Numbered from the stretch's first letter, positions 1 to 6,090 are shown. The stretch: 6,090 nt of DNA from Campylobacteraceae bacterium (GCA_027066355.1 JAMONW010000153.1:1-6090), one strand, 5' to 3'. Notes: generated by a model not told the origin, from the sequence alone. A program made the numbers and translations.

Positions 1-1
1 T

Positions 2-184
2 AGCAATAGCATTAAATCTTATGCTCCTTTAGTTAAAGAGTATGGCGCTGGAGTTGTAGTAGATAGCCAAAACAAAATAGATATAAAACAATTAACACCA
101 AACAAAGATGCCTCATTAAAATTGTATTTTGACATATTTGATAGAAAAAATCACATAAAATCGTATAATAACTTAGTTAAATAA
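2..184 (+). CDS. Probable glycosyltransferase, C-terminal 60 residues (5' end cut by window edge)
   Basis: An open frame enters from the left edge (first whole codon at base 2) and ends at TAA 182-184. It encodes 60 residues starting SNSIKSYAPLVKEYGAGVVV and ending in a helical-looking tail (FDIFDRKNHIKSYNNLVK). The pattern 'EYGAG-VVD' followed by a short helix and a final 'hI-Y-LV' helix resembles the C-terminal end of GT-B fold glycosyltransferases of surface-polysaccharide clusters, where the chain crosses back to the N-terminal domain. No catalytic motif lies in the visible part, so the family call rests on this resemblance and on the adjacent glycosyltransferase gene. It lies 13 bp upstream of that gene on the same strand and is presumably in the same operon. 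The coding frame is firm; the function is moderate. Confidence 0.6.
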   Translation, partial: SNSIKSYAPLVKEYGAGVVVDSQNKIDIKQLTPNKDASLKLYFDIFDRKNHIKSYNNLVK

Positions 185-187
185 AGT

Positions 188-193
188 AGAGGA
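188..193 (+). promoter_or_regulatory. Ribosome-binding site of the GT4 glycosyltransferase
   Basis: AGAGGA sits in the 13-bp gap after the preceding stop codon and ends 4 nt before the ATG at 198. It supports that start over the internal ATG at codon 10. The gap is too short to hold a promoter, so the downstream gene is read from an upstream transcript. Confidence 0.6.
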
Positions 194-197
194 ATAG

Positions 198-1223
198 ATG
201 AGATATTTAATAATTGGACCAAAAATGACAGACAATGTTCACACTCACGGAGGAACACCAGTTTTAGTAGAGCAATTATTAAAATATATGAATAAAACTA
301 ATAAAAATTATAAATTTATCTCTACTCAACACTTTGGAGAGGGCAAAGCTATTGCCAATTTTTTATATACACTAACAAAACTATTAATTAACTTGCCAAA
401 AGTTGATATTGTTATTGTAAATGTATCAAGAAATGGGGCATACTACTTTAGCCCAATTGCACTATTTTTTAGCAAACTCTTTAAAAAACGCTTTGTTTTT
501 AGGCGCTTTGGAGGAAATTGCTTAGAGTTATATGAAAAAGCAAAAGGCTTTAGAAAAAAACTTATAAAGTTTGTTTTTAACAATAGTGATATTATGTTTT
601 TTGAGCCAAAATATATGGTTAAGTATTTTAAAGAACAAGGTAAAAATGCCTTTTGGCTACCTAATTCAAGAGAGGCTTCAAGCTCTCAAAGAGATTTGAA
701 TTTGCCATATAGAAAAAAGTTTATATTTTTAGGACATATTATTAAAGAAAAAGGAATAGATGAGATTTTAAAAGCATCACAAGAGCTTGATGATAGTTAT
801 GAAATTAAAATTTATGGCTCTTTAAAATATGGAAACTATACAAAAGAGAGCTTTAGTGTATATTCAAATGTAAAATATTGTGGCATTTTAGAGCATAGTG
901 AAGTTTATAATGCTTTGTGCAAAAGTGATGTTTTACTTTTGCCATCTTACAAAGAGGGGTATCCTGGAGTAATAATTGAAGCATTTGCAGTTGGTTTGCC
1001 TGTGGTGGTGAGCAAAATAGATAGTATTTTAGAGATGGTTGATAGCTCTTGTGCAAAAGTAGTTGATATAAAAGACTCAACTGCTTTAGTAGAGGCAATA
1101 AAATCATTTAACCAAGAAAATTATAGAGATTTTGCAATTGCTTCAAAAGAGAAATTTAAAGATTATGAAATAAATAGCGTTCACAAAAGAATGCTTCAAA
1201 TTTGTGAAGAGGATTTAGTATGA
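198..1223 (+). CDS. Glycosyltransferase family 4 (GT-B fold) of a surface-polysaccharide locus
   Basis: This 341-residue protein probably transfers a sugar from a nucleotide-sugar donor to a lipid-linked glycan at the cytoplasmic face of the inner membrane. The N-terminal Rossmann-like half opens with strand MRYLIIGP and has the glycine pair HTHGGTP (G18-G19) usual for the donor/acceptor loop. It also holds FRRFGGN (101-107), a common acceptor-domain motif. The C-terminal half starts near residue 174 with FIFLGHIIKEKGID (176-188), the typical strand plus 'KG' loop of the Glycos_transf_1 domain. It carries the EX7E motif E253...E261 in KEGYPGVIIEAFAVGLPVV, diagnostic of retaining GT4-type enzymes. 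The length is slightly short but normal for the family. The start gives an immediate Rossmann strand and has a good ribosome-binding site. The stop overlaps the next gene's start by 4 nt (ATGA). Donor and acceptor sugars cannot be told from sequence alone. Confidence 0.92.
   Translation: MRYLIIGPKMTDNVHTHGGTPVLVEQLLKYMNKTNKNYKFISTQHFGEGKAIANFLYTLTKLLINLPKVDIVIVNVSRNGAYYFSPIALFFSKLFKKRFVFRRFGGNCLELYEKAKGFRKKLIKFVFNNSDIMFFEPKYMVKYFKEQGKNAFWLPNSREASSSQRDLNLPYRKKFIFLGHIIKEKGIDEILKASQELDDSYEIKIYGSLKYGNYTKESFSVYSNVKYCGILEHSEVYNALCKSDVLLLPSYKEGYPGVIIEAFAVGLPVVVSKIDSILEMVDSSCAKVVDIKDSTALVEAIKSFNQENYRDFAIASKEKFKDYEINSVHKRMLQICEEDLV
1206..1213 (+). promoter_or_regulatory. Ribosome-binding site of the FemAB-like gene, inside the glycosyltransferase gene
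   Basis: GAAGAGGA lies in the last codons of the glycosyltransferase and ends 6 nt before the ATG at 1220. Start and stop overlap as ATGA (1220-1223), the classic arrangement for translational coupling by terminating ribosomes. Confidence 0.6.
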
Positions 1224-2221
1224 TTACCCTCTTAAGAGATGATAAAACAATAAAAGAGTATCTGCCAATAATGGGGCAAAAAGGATACATTAGTGCAAAA
1301 AGTAGCAATTTTGGATGGTTTGTAAATGATGATTTTGCTATAGCTTTTGTAATAGATAAAAGAGCTATATTTAAGCGCTTAATTTTTATGTGCGAGGTTA
1401 TATCTCTAAAAGATAACAAAGTTGATAATAGAAGAGAAAAAGAGTTTTTACAAGAGATTATAGAGTTTGTTAAGAGCAATAATATAGCAGATTTTATCAA
1501 TAAAGCCCATGCAAACACAATATTTAAAAGTTGTCCAAATGGCGCTAATTGTGTGCCATGGGGGACATTTGTAGTAGAGCTTGACAAAAAAGAGGAGTTG
1601 CTAAAAAAATTTAAAAGCAAAGAGCGTCAAAAGATAAGACGAGCTATTAGAGATGGTGTAGTTGTTAAAGAGATAAATGATATTAATTTAATCTATAATA
1701 CTATAAAAGATACTATGCAAAGGCAAAACTCTATACACTATCCAACAATAGAGTATCTGCAAACATTAGAAAAAAATTTAGCAAATAGTATTAAATTTTT
1801 TATAGCTAAATATGAAGATAAAGTTCAAGGATGCGCAATTGTTGTATTTGATAAAAAAAGAGCTTATGTTCCTTACGCAGGAAGTATTGCAAAACCACAT
1901 TTAGGCGCTTTGCACCTGATGCACTATATTGCAATGAATAGTATGTATGAACTTGCTATAAAAGAGTATGATTTTGTAGGAACAAGATTATACGATTTAG
2001 AGGGCAGTAAATTTAGCGGAATTAATAGATTTAAAAAAGGATACAACCCAAAGATAGAGAGAGGCTATGCCTTTAATTATATTATTAAGCCGTTTAAATA
2101 TTGGCTTTTTAATTTAACAATAAAGTGTTATTTGATGTTAAAAGGGTATAGATATGAAGAGCCAATTTCTCAAATTAAAAGAGATATGCAAAATCCAAAG
2201 GCAATATTATGGCAAGAGTAG
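1220..2221 (+). CDS. FemAB / GNAT-fold aminoacyl- or acyltransferase-like protein
   Basis: This 333-residue soluble protein has the layout of FemAB-like (peptidoglycan bridge-type, GNAT_6-like) transferases. Its N-terminal region ends in PWGTFVVELDKKEELLKKF (113-131), followed by KERQKIRRAIRDGVVV (134-149). That is the 'R-x-IR-A-x-x-G-v' segment typical of these proteins. The second GNAT-like half holds the strand FFIAKYEDKVQGCAIVVF (193-210), a tyrosine-rich AYVPYAGS (215-222) and the late motif YDLEGSKFSGINRFKKGY (258-275). That last motif matches the family's 'G...gi.rFK.gf' signature. Classical FemABX proteins add amino acids from aminoacyl-tRNA to lipid II. Relatives inside Gram-negative polysaccharide clusters are thought to decorate glycans or lipid-linked precursors, and the genes around this one favour that role (inference). 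No signal peptide or membrane segment is visible. Cys105 and Cys111 flank a short glycine/asparagine loop of unknown meaning. The substrate is unknown. Confidence 0.85.
   Translation: MITLLRDDKTIKEYLPIMGQKGYISAKSSNFGWFVNDDFAIAFVIDKRAIFKRLIFMCEVISLKDNKVDNRREKEFLQEIIEFVKSNNIADFINKAHANTIFKSCPNGANCVPWGTFVVELDKKEELLKKFKSKERQKIRRAIRDGVVVKEINDINLIYNTIKDTMQRQNSIHYPTIEYLQTLEKNLANSIKFFIAKYEDKVQGCAIVVFDKKRAYVPYAGSIAKPHLGALHLMHYIAMNSMYELAIKEYDFVGTRLYDLEGSKFSGINRFKKGYNPKIERGYAFNYIIKPFKYWLFNLTIKCYLMLKGYRYEEPISQIKRDMQNPKAILWQE
2197..2201 (+). promoter_or_regulatory. Ribosome-binding site of the deacetylase-like gene, inside the FemAB-like gene
   Basis: AAAGG, 7 nt before the ATG at 2209, is a modest Shine-Dalgarno match. 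It supports a start that overlaps the previous gene by 13 nt. The protein begins directly with the first conserved strand and the D11-Y12-E13 motif, so a later start would remove the active site. Confidence 0.5.
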
Positions 2222-3282
2222 CAATTATAACTTCTCTTGATTATGAGCTATTTGGTGATGGTAGTGGCAAAGTTCAAAGAGAGCAAATTATTACAACAAA
2301 ACATTTAGCAAATATTTATGATTTATATGGTGCAAAACTTACTATTATGTTTGAGTATGGTCAATTTAGAGCTTATGAGAAATTTGCTAAATTTAACTCT
2401 AAATTTAAAGAAGCAAATGAGCTTATAAAAGAGCAATTAATAGATTTAGTCAAAAGAGGGCATGATGTGCAGTTGCACTACCACCCGCAGTGGCACTATG
2501 CAAAATATAATAACTTAAGCAAAAATATTGATGTTAATTTAGACTATATTGATATTAGCTCCCTGCCACAAAATGAATTAAATGAGCTTTTAAAAGAGGG
2601 TAAAGCATTTTTAGAAAATTTACTAAAGCCATATAATGAAAATTATGAGTGTATAGCCTTTCGTGCAGGTTCTTGGGCAGTTAGAGATGAAGCAAAATTA
2701 ATTACTGCTTTAAAGAGTGCAGGTTTTAAAGCTGACTCTTCAGTTGTTCCAAATGTAGAGTTTAAGTCATGTAAAATTAACTTTAAATATAGTAACTCCC
2801 CTAGTGAATATAAGTTCTGGTTTTGCAATGATAAAATATCTAAAGAGGCAGATGGAACTTTTATAGAGATACCAAACTATACAATAAAAAATAGATTTGC
2901 ATTTTTAAACTACTTTAATATGAAATACTTTTTATCACATAAAATATCATCACAATTTTATAGAGTTAAAGTTTCAGAAAAAAAGTTAAATAAATTCCAA
3001 AAAATAAAAAAGATACTTAGTAGAGATTACTATATGGCTGATATTAATACAATGAGCTATAAAACTTTAGTGAAAATGGTTGATAAAGTAGTAAGCAGTA
3101 ACAGTAATGAGCTTATTCCTATAATGTTTATAGGGCATCCTAAGGTTAGCTATGCAATTGATGATATGCATCTTTTTTTTAAAAAAATTGAGTTTAAATA
3201 TGGCAATAATGTAGAGTTTTGGAGCTTTAAAGAAGCAGTTGATTATATTTTAAGGGCTAAAGATGGCAAAATACAAAGATAG
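2209..3282 (+). CDS. Polysaccharide deacetylase-like protein (CE4/NodB-related, divergent motif set)
   Basis: This 357-residue protein is probably a metal-dependent N- or O-deacetylase acting on a polysaccharide precursor. The visible motifs run in the CE4 order. ITSLDYELFGDGSG (7-20) gives D11 and E13 where classic enzymes have the TFDD aspartates. RGHDVQLHYHPQWHYAK (83-99) supplies H90 and H92 as likely metal ligands. FRAGSWAV (151-158) stands where the R-x-P-Y-G arginine motif is usual. FIGHPK (307-312) gives the late histidine H310. The H-x-H spacing differs from the textbook H-x3-H, and E13 replaces the second aspartate, so it belongs to a divergent branch often found in surface-polysaccharide clusters. 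There is no signal peptide, which argues for action on a cytoplasmic or membrane-face intermediate rather than on exported polymer. Residues 225-275, rich in Phe, Tyr and Lys, look like a family-specific insertion. The gene overlaps both neighbours (13 nt upstream, 20 nt downstream). Confidence 0.8.
   Translation: MARVAIITSLDYELFGDGSGKVQREQIITTKHLANIYDLYGAKLTIMFEYGQFRAYEKFAKFNSKFKEANELIKEQLIDLVKRGHDVQLHYHPQWHYAKYNNLSKNIDVNLDYIDISSLPQNELNELLKEGKAFLENLLKPYNENYECIAFRAGSWAVRDEAKLITALKSAGFKADSSVVPNVEFKSCKINFKYSNSPSEYKFWFCNDKISKEADGTFIEIPNYTIKNRFAFLNYFNMKYFLSHKISSQFYRVKVSEKKLNKFQKIKKILSRDYYMADINTMSYKTLVKMVDKVVSSNSNELIPIMFIGHPKVSYAIDDMHLFFKKIEFKYGNNVEFWSFKEAVDYILRAKDGKIQR
3173..3187 (+). repeat. T8A7 homopolymer pair inside the deacetylase-like gene
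   Basis: Eight T followed directly by seven A encode Leu-Phe-Phe-Lys-Lys near residues 322-326. The inner T7A7 is a perfect palindrome. Such a run is prone to polymerase slippage, and a one-base change would disrupt the last tenth of the protein, downstream of all the catalytic motifs. The tract may simply reflect A+T-rich coding sequence. Confidence 0.5.
3252..3256 (+). promoter_or_regulatory. Ribosome-binding site of the acyltransferase-3 gene, inside the deacetylase-like gene
   Basis: AAGGG, 6 nt before the ATG at 3263, supports a start that lies 20 nt inside the end of the preceding gene. This start leaves a short 10-residue polar lead before the conserved L-N-D-M-R-F segment, as is usual in the family. 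Confidence 0.55.
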
Positions 3283-4291
3283 TGAACTATTTTGGCTAAA
3301 TGATATGCGCTTTTTAGCAGCAGTTGCAGTTATTTTTGTGCATGTATCACAAGGTATTATGAGTAGCTCTAATGGCTTAGGCTCCATGCAGTGGTGGGCT
3401 ACAGACTTTTATCAAGCTCTCTCTTACTGGGGAGTTCCTGTTTTTGTAATGATTAGTGGGGCTTTACTTCTAAATCCTAAAAGAGTATATATAAATAACA
3501 AAGAGTTTTATAAAAAAAGAGTCCATAGACTCTTGCCTCCACTTATTTTTTGGAGTATTGTATATATTGCTTGGAGTTTTTTAAAAGCAAAAGTTACCCA
3601 TACAAATTATGGCATAAATGATATTTTTACAAACCTCTTAGCAGGAACACCCTACTACCATATGTGGTATGTATATATGGTTTTTGGGCTATATTTAATT
3701 ACTCCCTACCTAAGAAAAGTTGTAAGATATAGCACAAAAAAAGAGCTTTTAACTCTATCTATTTTTATTATGTTTTTATCAATTTTTACAGTATATACAA
3801 GTAATATCCAAATAGAAGTTACTCTATTTTTGCAAAAATTCCCATACTATATTGGCTACTTTATCTTAGGTTATCTAATAATGGATAGCAAGTTTAAAAT
3901 AAAAACAATATATTTTCTAGCTACTATTATACTATCAGAAATTATTATCATTTTAGGTGCTTATATTTTTAACAATCCATACGCATTTTATAATAACTTT
4001 AGTCCACTTATGATAATTGTAGCTATATCTTTAATGTTTATAATTAAAAATATCCACAAAAAAATACCCATAAGTAAAGATATCAGAGAGAAATTAGTAT
4101 CATTTAGTTTGGGAGCTTATTTAATACACCCTCTAATTTTAAGTGTAATTAAAAAATTTAACTACTTTGGTATAGATTTAGAGAGATACTCATTTATTGC
4201 TATACCTATTTTTGTTTTTATTATTGTAGTAATTAGTTTAACAATTGCTTATATAATATCTAAAATACCATACTTAAAAAGAACTATTTAA
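3263..4291 (+). CDS. Acyltransferase-3 family membrane O-acyltransferase
   Basis: This 342-residue polytopic inner-membrane protein has about ten hydrophobic segments, matching the usual length of stand-alone acyltransferase-3 (OafA/WecH/NodX-like) enzymes. These proteins usually move an acetyl (or other acyl) group across or at the membrane onto a glycan hydroxyl. Family landmarks are present. WLNDMRFLAAVAVIFVHV (11-28) carries R16 and H27, the conserved first-helix arginine and probable catalytic histidine. GVPVFVMISGALLL (57-70) is the usual second helix, followed by the loop YKKRVHRLLPPLIFW (83-97) with its conserved arginines. HMWYVYMVFGLYLITP (133-148) and GAYLIHPLIL (284-293) complete the pattern. 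There is no fused SGNH domain. It is the last gene of the plus-strand operon and overlaps the deacetylase-like gene by 20 nt. It probably acetylates the polysaccharide made by this locus (inference); WecH-like proteins that acetylate other sugars are the alternative. Confidence 0.9.
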   Translation: MAKYKDSELFWLNDMRFLAAVAVIFVHVSQGIMSSSNGLGSMQWWATDFYQALSYWGVPVFVMISGALLLNPKRVYINNKEFYKKRVHRLLPPLIFWSIVYIAWSFLKAKVTHTNYGINDIFTNLLAGTPYYHMWYVYMVFGLYLITPYLRKVVRYSTKKELLTLSIFIMFLSIFTVYTSNIQIEVTLFLQKFPYYIGYFILGYLIMDSKFKIKTIYFLATIILSEIIIILGAYIFNNPYAFYNNFSPLMIIVAISLMFIIKNIHKKIPISKDIREKLVSFSLGAYLIHPLILSVIKKFNYFGIDLERYSFIAIPIFVFIIVVISLTIAYIISKIPYLKRTI

Positions 4292-4323
4292 AAAAGTTAA
4301 TATATCTGAATAAAAGCGAAAAA

Positions 4324-6087
4324 CTACTCCAACTCAAGCACCAAAAAACCACTATTATTATGCCCTATATTAATAGTAAATATACCTTTGTTATTAACCT
4401 TTGAGAGTAGTTTTTTACTAAAATAATCTTTCACACTATTTGTTTTTAAGCCCTGTAATTTTACCTTTATACTCAAATCTTTATCAGCAAAGTTTGCCAA
4501 AATTATATAGTGTTTTCCCGCATTTTCTCTTGTGCCAAGAGCAACTAAATTATATCTATCAACCTCTGCACTCCAAGTAGTATTTAGTGGTTGCTCAATT
4601 ATAGGTAGCATTTTATCTATTTTTGCAAATACACTTTTTAAAGCAGGAGCAAAGTAGTTATCTTCAAAATTTTTAGGGCAAACATCTGGCACCCCATCTC
4701 CAGCCCTCCAAAAATTAAGCCCTTTTGCTCCCTCGCTAATACCCTTAAAAATATAAGGTATCATCTTTTTACCATAATAGCACTGCAACTGCATTATAGA
4801 AACTGGAGCTATTTGATTTTGGCTCTTTTGTAAAATTCCAAGTGTATTTATAGGGTTATAGCTTTGGTTAAAATCTGCTTTAAAATTATTCTCTATCTCA
4901 GCTACATAAGTGCTAGTAGTATCTATATAATTTTTGCCATCTCTATTTTTATAATTTCTTGCAACACCCTCTGATACCCCATTTAGCATATTTATAGGTC
5001 TAAGCCTCTTACCTCCATCGGCTTTTGTAATCCAATTTGCAATATCTCTTTTTTTCTTATAATTACACAAAGCCTCACCTTCATTATCAAACTCATACAA
5101 AATCAAAGATGTTTTTGGCAACTCTTTTTTCTCTATTGCCCTATTTACACTATTTATTGTCTCTTTTATCTCATCTTTTGGCTTATTTACATCCAAATCA
5201 TTAATTTGAATGCCATTATATCTCATTCCATTTTTTATAGCCTCTTTAAAATCATCCACTCCATATAAATTTACATACCCACTAAAGCCATAACTAGCAT
5301 ACATTTTAGCACTTTTGGCAAAATTACTGCTCCAATCTTGATATACAAATCTTGGGAAAAAACCCCTCCAACTGCCACTCTCTTTTATATACCAATTTCC
5401 TAAGCTATCCACCTTTACAATTTGGCTTTTAAATGGCACCTTTTTTGACACTTTCTCTTTTGTTACTATTTTATCACTCCTACTCTCATACACATAAAAA
5501 TCATCCACATAAATAGAAGCACTTCTATCTAAATTTGAGCCATCTTTTTTTGCATACTTTTTATCTGTTGTAAATGAGTATTTATAGGTAAAGACTCTAA
5601 TTTGGTAGTAGCCTGTTTTATTGGCACGATAAGGAAAAACTACACTCTCCCATCTATTAGCCTTTGAAACATTAAAATTCATCTCATTAGAGTAACCAGC
5701 TCCTGAGATATTAAAGATAATATTTTGCCCCTTATTTGCCCCAACTGCCTTAATATAAGCTCCAAATGTATAATATTTTCCTTTTTCTAGCTTAAATTTT
5801 GGCGATACTAGAGCTTTATTACTCCAGTGTCCAATAATTTTAATTGAACCACTACCATCTTTACTATGGCTTTGATTTGGAATATACTTATGATACTCTA
5901 CTCCTGAGTAGCCTTTTACTCCATCTAAATTGCTATTTTGTGTTAATAAATTTTTAAATTTTAAGTAACTCTCTTTAGCCTCTTTTTTATTTAGAATTTT
6001 TATACTTTTTTCTCTTTTTATAGCTGATTTTTTTGCAATATTTATATTGCTATCATCACCATATAAAAAAACTATCAAAAAAAGCAT
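4324..6087 (-). CDS. Exported glycoside-hydrolase-like protein with N-terminal carbohydrate-binding-like domain (5' end probably beyond window)
   Basis: At least 587 residues. The first in-window ATG gives MLFLIVFLYGDDSN, a hydrophobic core followed by a polar stretch, which looks like the second half of a signal peptide. The positively charged start is missing and the frame stays open to the window edge, so the real start is probably a few codons upstream. After a lysine-rich linker, residues ~55-202 form a beta-rich region ending in ASIYVDDFYVYES (190-202). That ending is typical of carbohydrate-binding beta-sandwiches of the CBM4/9-like type. From ~225 a new domain starts (LGNWYIKESGSWRGFFPRFV), resembling the first strand of TIM-barrel glycoside hydrolases. 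LILYEFDNEGEAL (328-340) offers N335-E336 as a candidate acid/base pair, and GLNFWRAGDG (456-465) resembles the eighth strand. Residues ~505-587 look like a terminal beta-sandwich. No obvious nucleophile glutamate is seen on the expected seventh strand (SIMQLQCYYG, 430-439), so activity is unproven. I do not recognise a named family. It converges on the polysaccharide operon and may process or bind its product. Confidence 0.75.
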   Translation of the reverse strand: MLFLIVFLYGDDSNINIAKKSAIKREKSIKILNKKEAKESYLKFKNLLTQNSNLDGVKGYSGVEYHKYIPNQSHSKDGSGSIKIIGHWSNKALVSPKFKLEKGKYYTFGAYIKAVGANKGQNIIFNISGAGYSNEMNFNVSKANRWESVVFPYRANKTGYYQIRVFTYKYSFTTDKKYAKKDGSNLDRSASIYVDDFYVYESRSDKIVTKEKVSKKVPFKSQIVKVDSLGNWYIKESGSWRGFFPRFVYQDWSSNFAKSAKMYASYGFSGYVNLYGVDDFKEAIKNGMRYNGIQINDLDVNKPKDEIKETINSVNRAIEKKELPKTSLILYEFDNEGEALCNYKKKRDIANWITKADGGKRLRPINMLNGVSEGVARNYKNRDGKNYIDTTSTYVAEIENNFKADFNQSYNPINTLGILQKSQNQIAPVSIMQLQCYYGKKMIPYIFKGISEGAKGLNFWRAGDGVPDVCPKNFEDNYFAPALKSVFAKIDKMLPIIEQPLNTTWSAEVDRYNLVALGTRENAGKHYIILANFADKDLSIKVKLQGLKTNSVKDYFSKKLLSKVNNKGIFTINIGHNNSGFLVLELE

Positions 6088-6090
6088 AAT

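Noticed and set aside
185..197. Promoter between the first two genes
   Set aside because: The 13-bp gap holds only the ribosome-binding site, so there is no room for -35 and -10 elements.
853..1107. 84-codon open frame on the minus strand
   Set aside because: It lies fully inside the glycosyltransferase gene, opposite the conserved EX7E region. Its translation is Leu/Gln/His-rich low-complexity sequence with no recognisable domain.
1601..1608. Poly-A run (A7) in the FemAB-like gene as a phase-variation tract
   Set aside because: Runs of six or seven A occur throughout this A+T-rich window as Lys codons. Nothing sets this one apart, and the frame is intact.
1156..1620. 154-codon open frame on the minus strand
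   Set aside because: It is antisense to the end of the glycosyltransferase and the first half of the FemAB-like gene. Its Ser/Leu-rich composition is typical of reverse reading of an A+T-rich gene, and no domain is visible.
2643..2828. 61-codon open frame on the minus strand
   Set aside because: It lies antisense to the deacetylase-like gene over the F-R-A-G motif region and has no domain and no supporting context.
4282..4300. Weak inverted repeat AACTATTT / AAAAAGTT at the end of the operon as a terminator
   Set aside because: It is almost all A/T with a mismatch and a minimal loop, and it lacks a GC stem and a following T run on the plus strand.

Overview
The window is a stretch of A+T-rich bacterial chromosome (roughly 30% G+C by eye). 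It is almost entirely coding and looks like part of a surface- or exo-polysaccharide locus. The codon choice (AGA arginine, TTA leucine, many AAA/ATA codons), the tightly packed and overlapping genes and the general protein style suggest a Campylobacterota-type organism (Sulfurimonas/Sulfurovum/Arcobacter/Nautilia-like). That placement is inference, because the window holds no rRNA or other marker gene.

Layout, plus strand, 1-4291: the last 60 codons of a probable glycosyltransferase (cut by the left edge); a complete GT4-type glycosyltransferase; a FemAB/GNAT-fold aminoacyl- or acyltransferase-like protein; a polysaccharide-deacetylase-like (CE4/NodB-related) protein; and an integral-membrane acyltransferase-3 family O-acyltransferase. 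The first junction has a 13-bp gap. The next three overlap by 4, 13 and 20 nt. The four complete genes each have a purine-rich ribosome-binding site, and for three of them it lies inside the preceding gene. This is almost certainly one operon whose promoter lies outside the window to the left.

Layout, minus strand, 6087-4324: one long convergent gene for an exported protein with an N-terminal beta-sandwich (carbohydrate-binding-like) region, a probable TIM-barrel glycoside-hydrolase-like region and a C-terminal beta-rich tail. Its true N-terminus probably lies just outside the right edge. The 32 bp between the convergent stop codons contain no convincing terminator.

Working model (inference): the glycosyltransferases build a repeat unit. 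The deacetylase-like, FemAB-like and acyltransferase-3 proteins then modify it by N-deacetylation, amino-acid or acyl transfer and O-acetylation. The first two have no signal peptide, so they probably act on cytoplasmic or membrane-bound precursors. The exported glycosidase-like protein could trim, release or bind the finished polymer. No RNA genes, CRISPR arrays, insertion sequences or attachment sites were seen.
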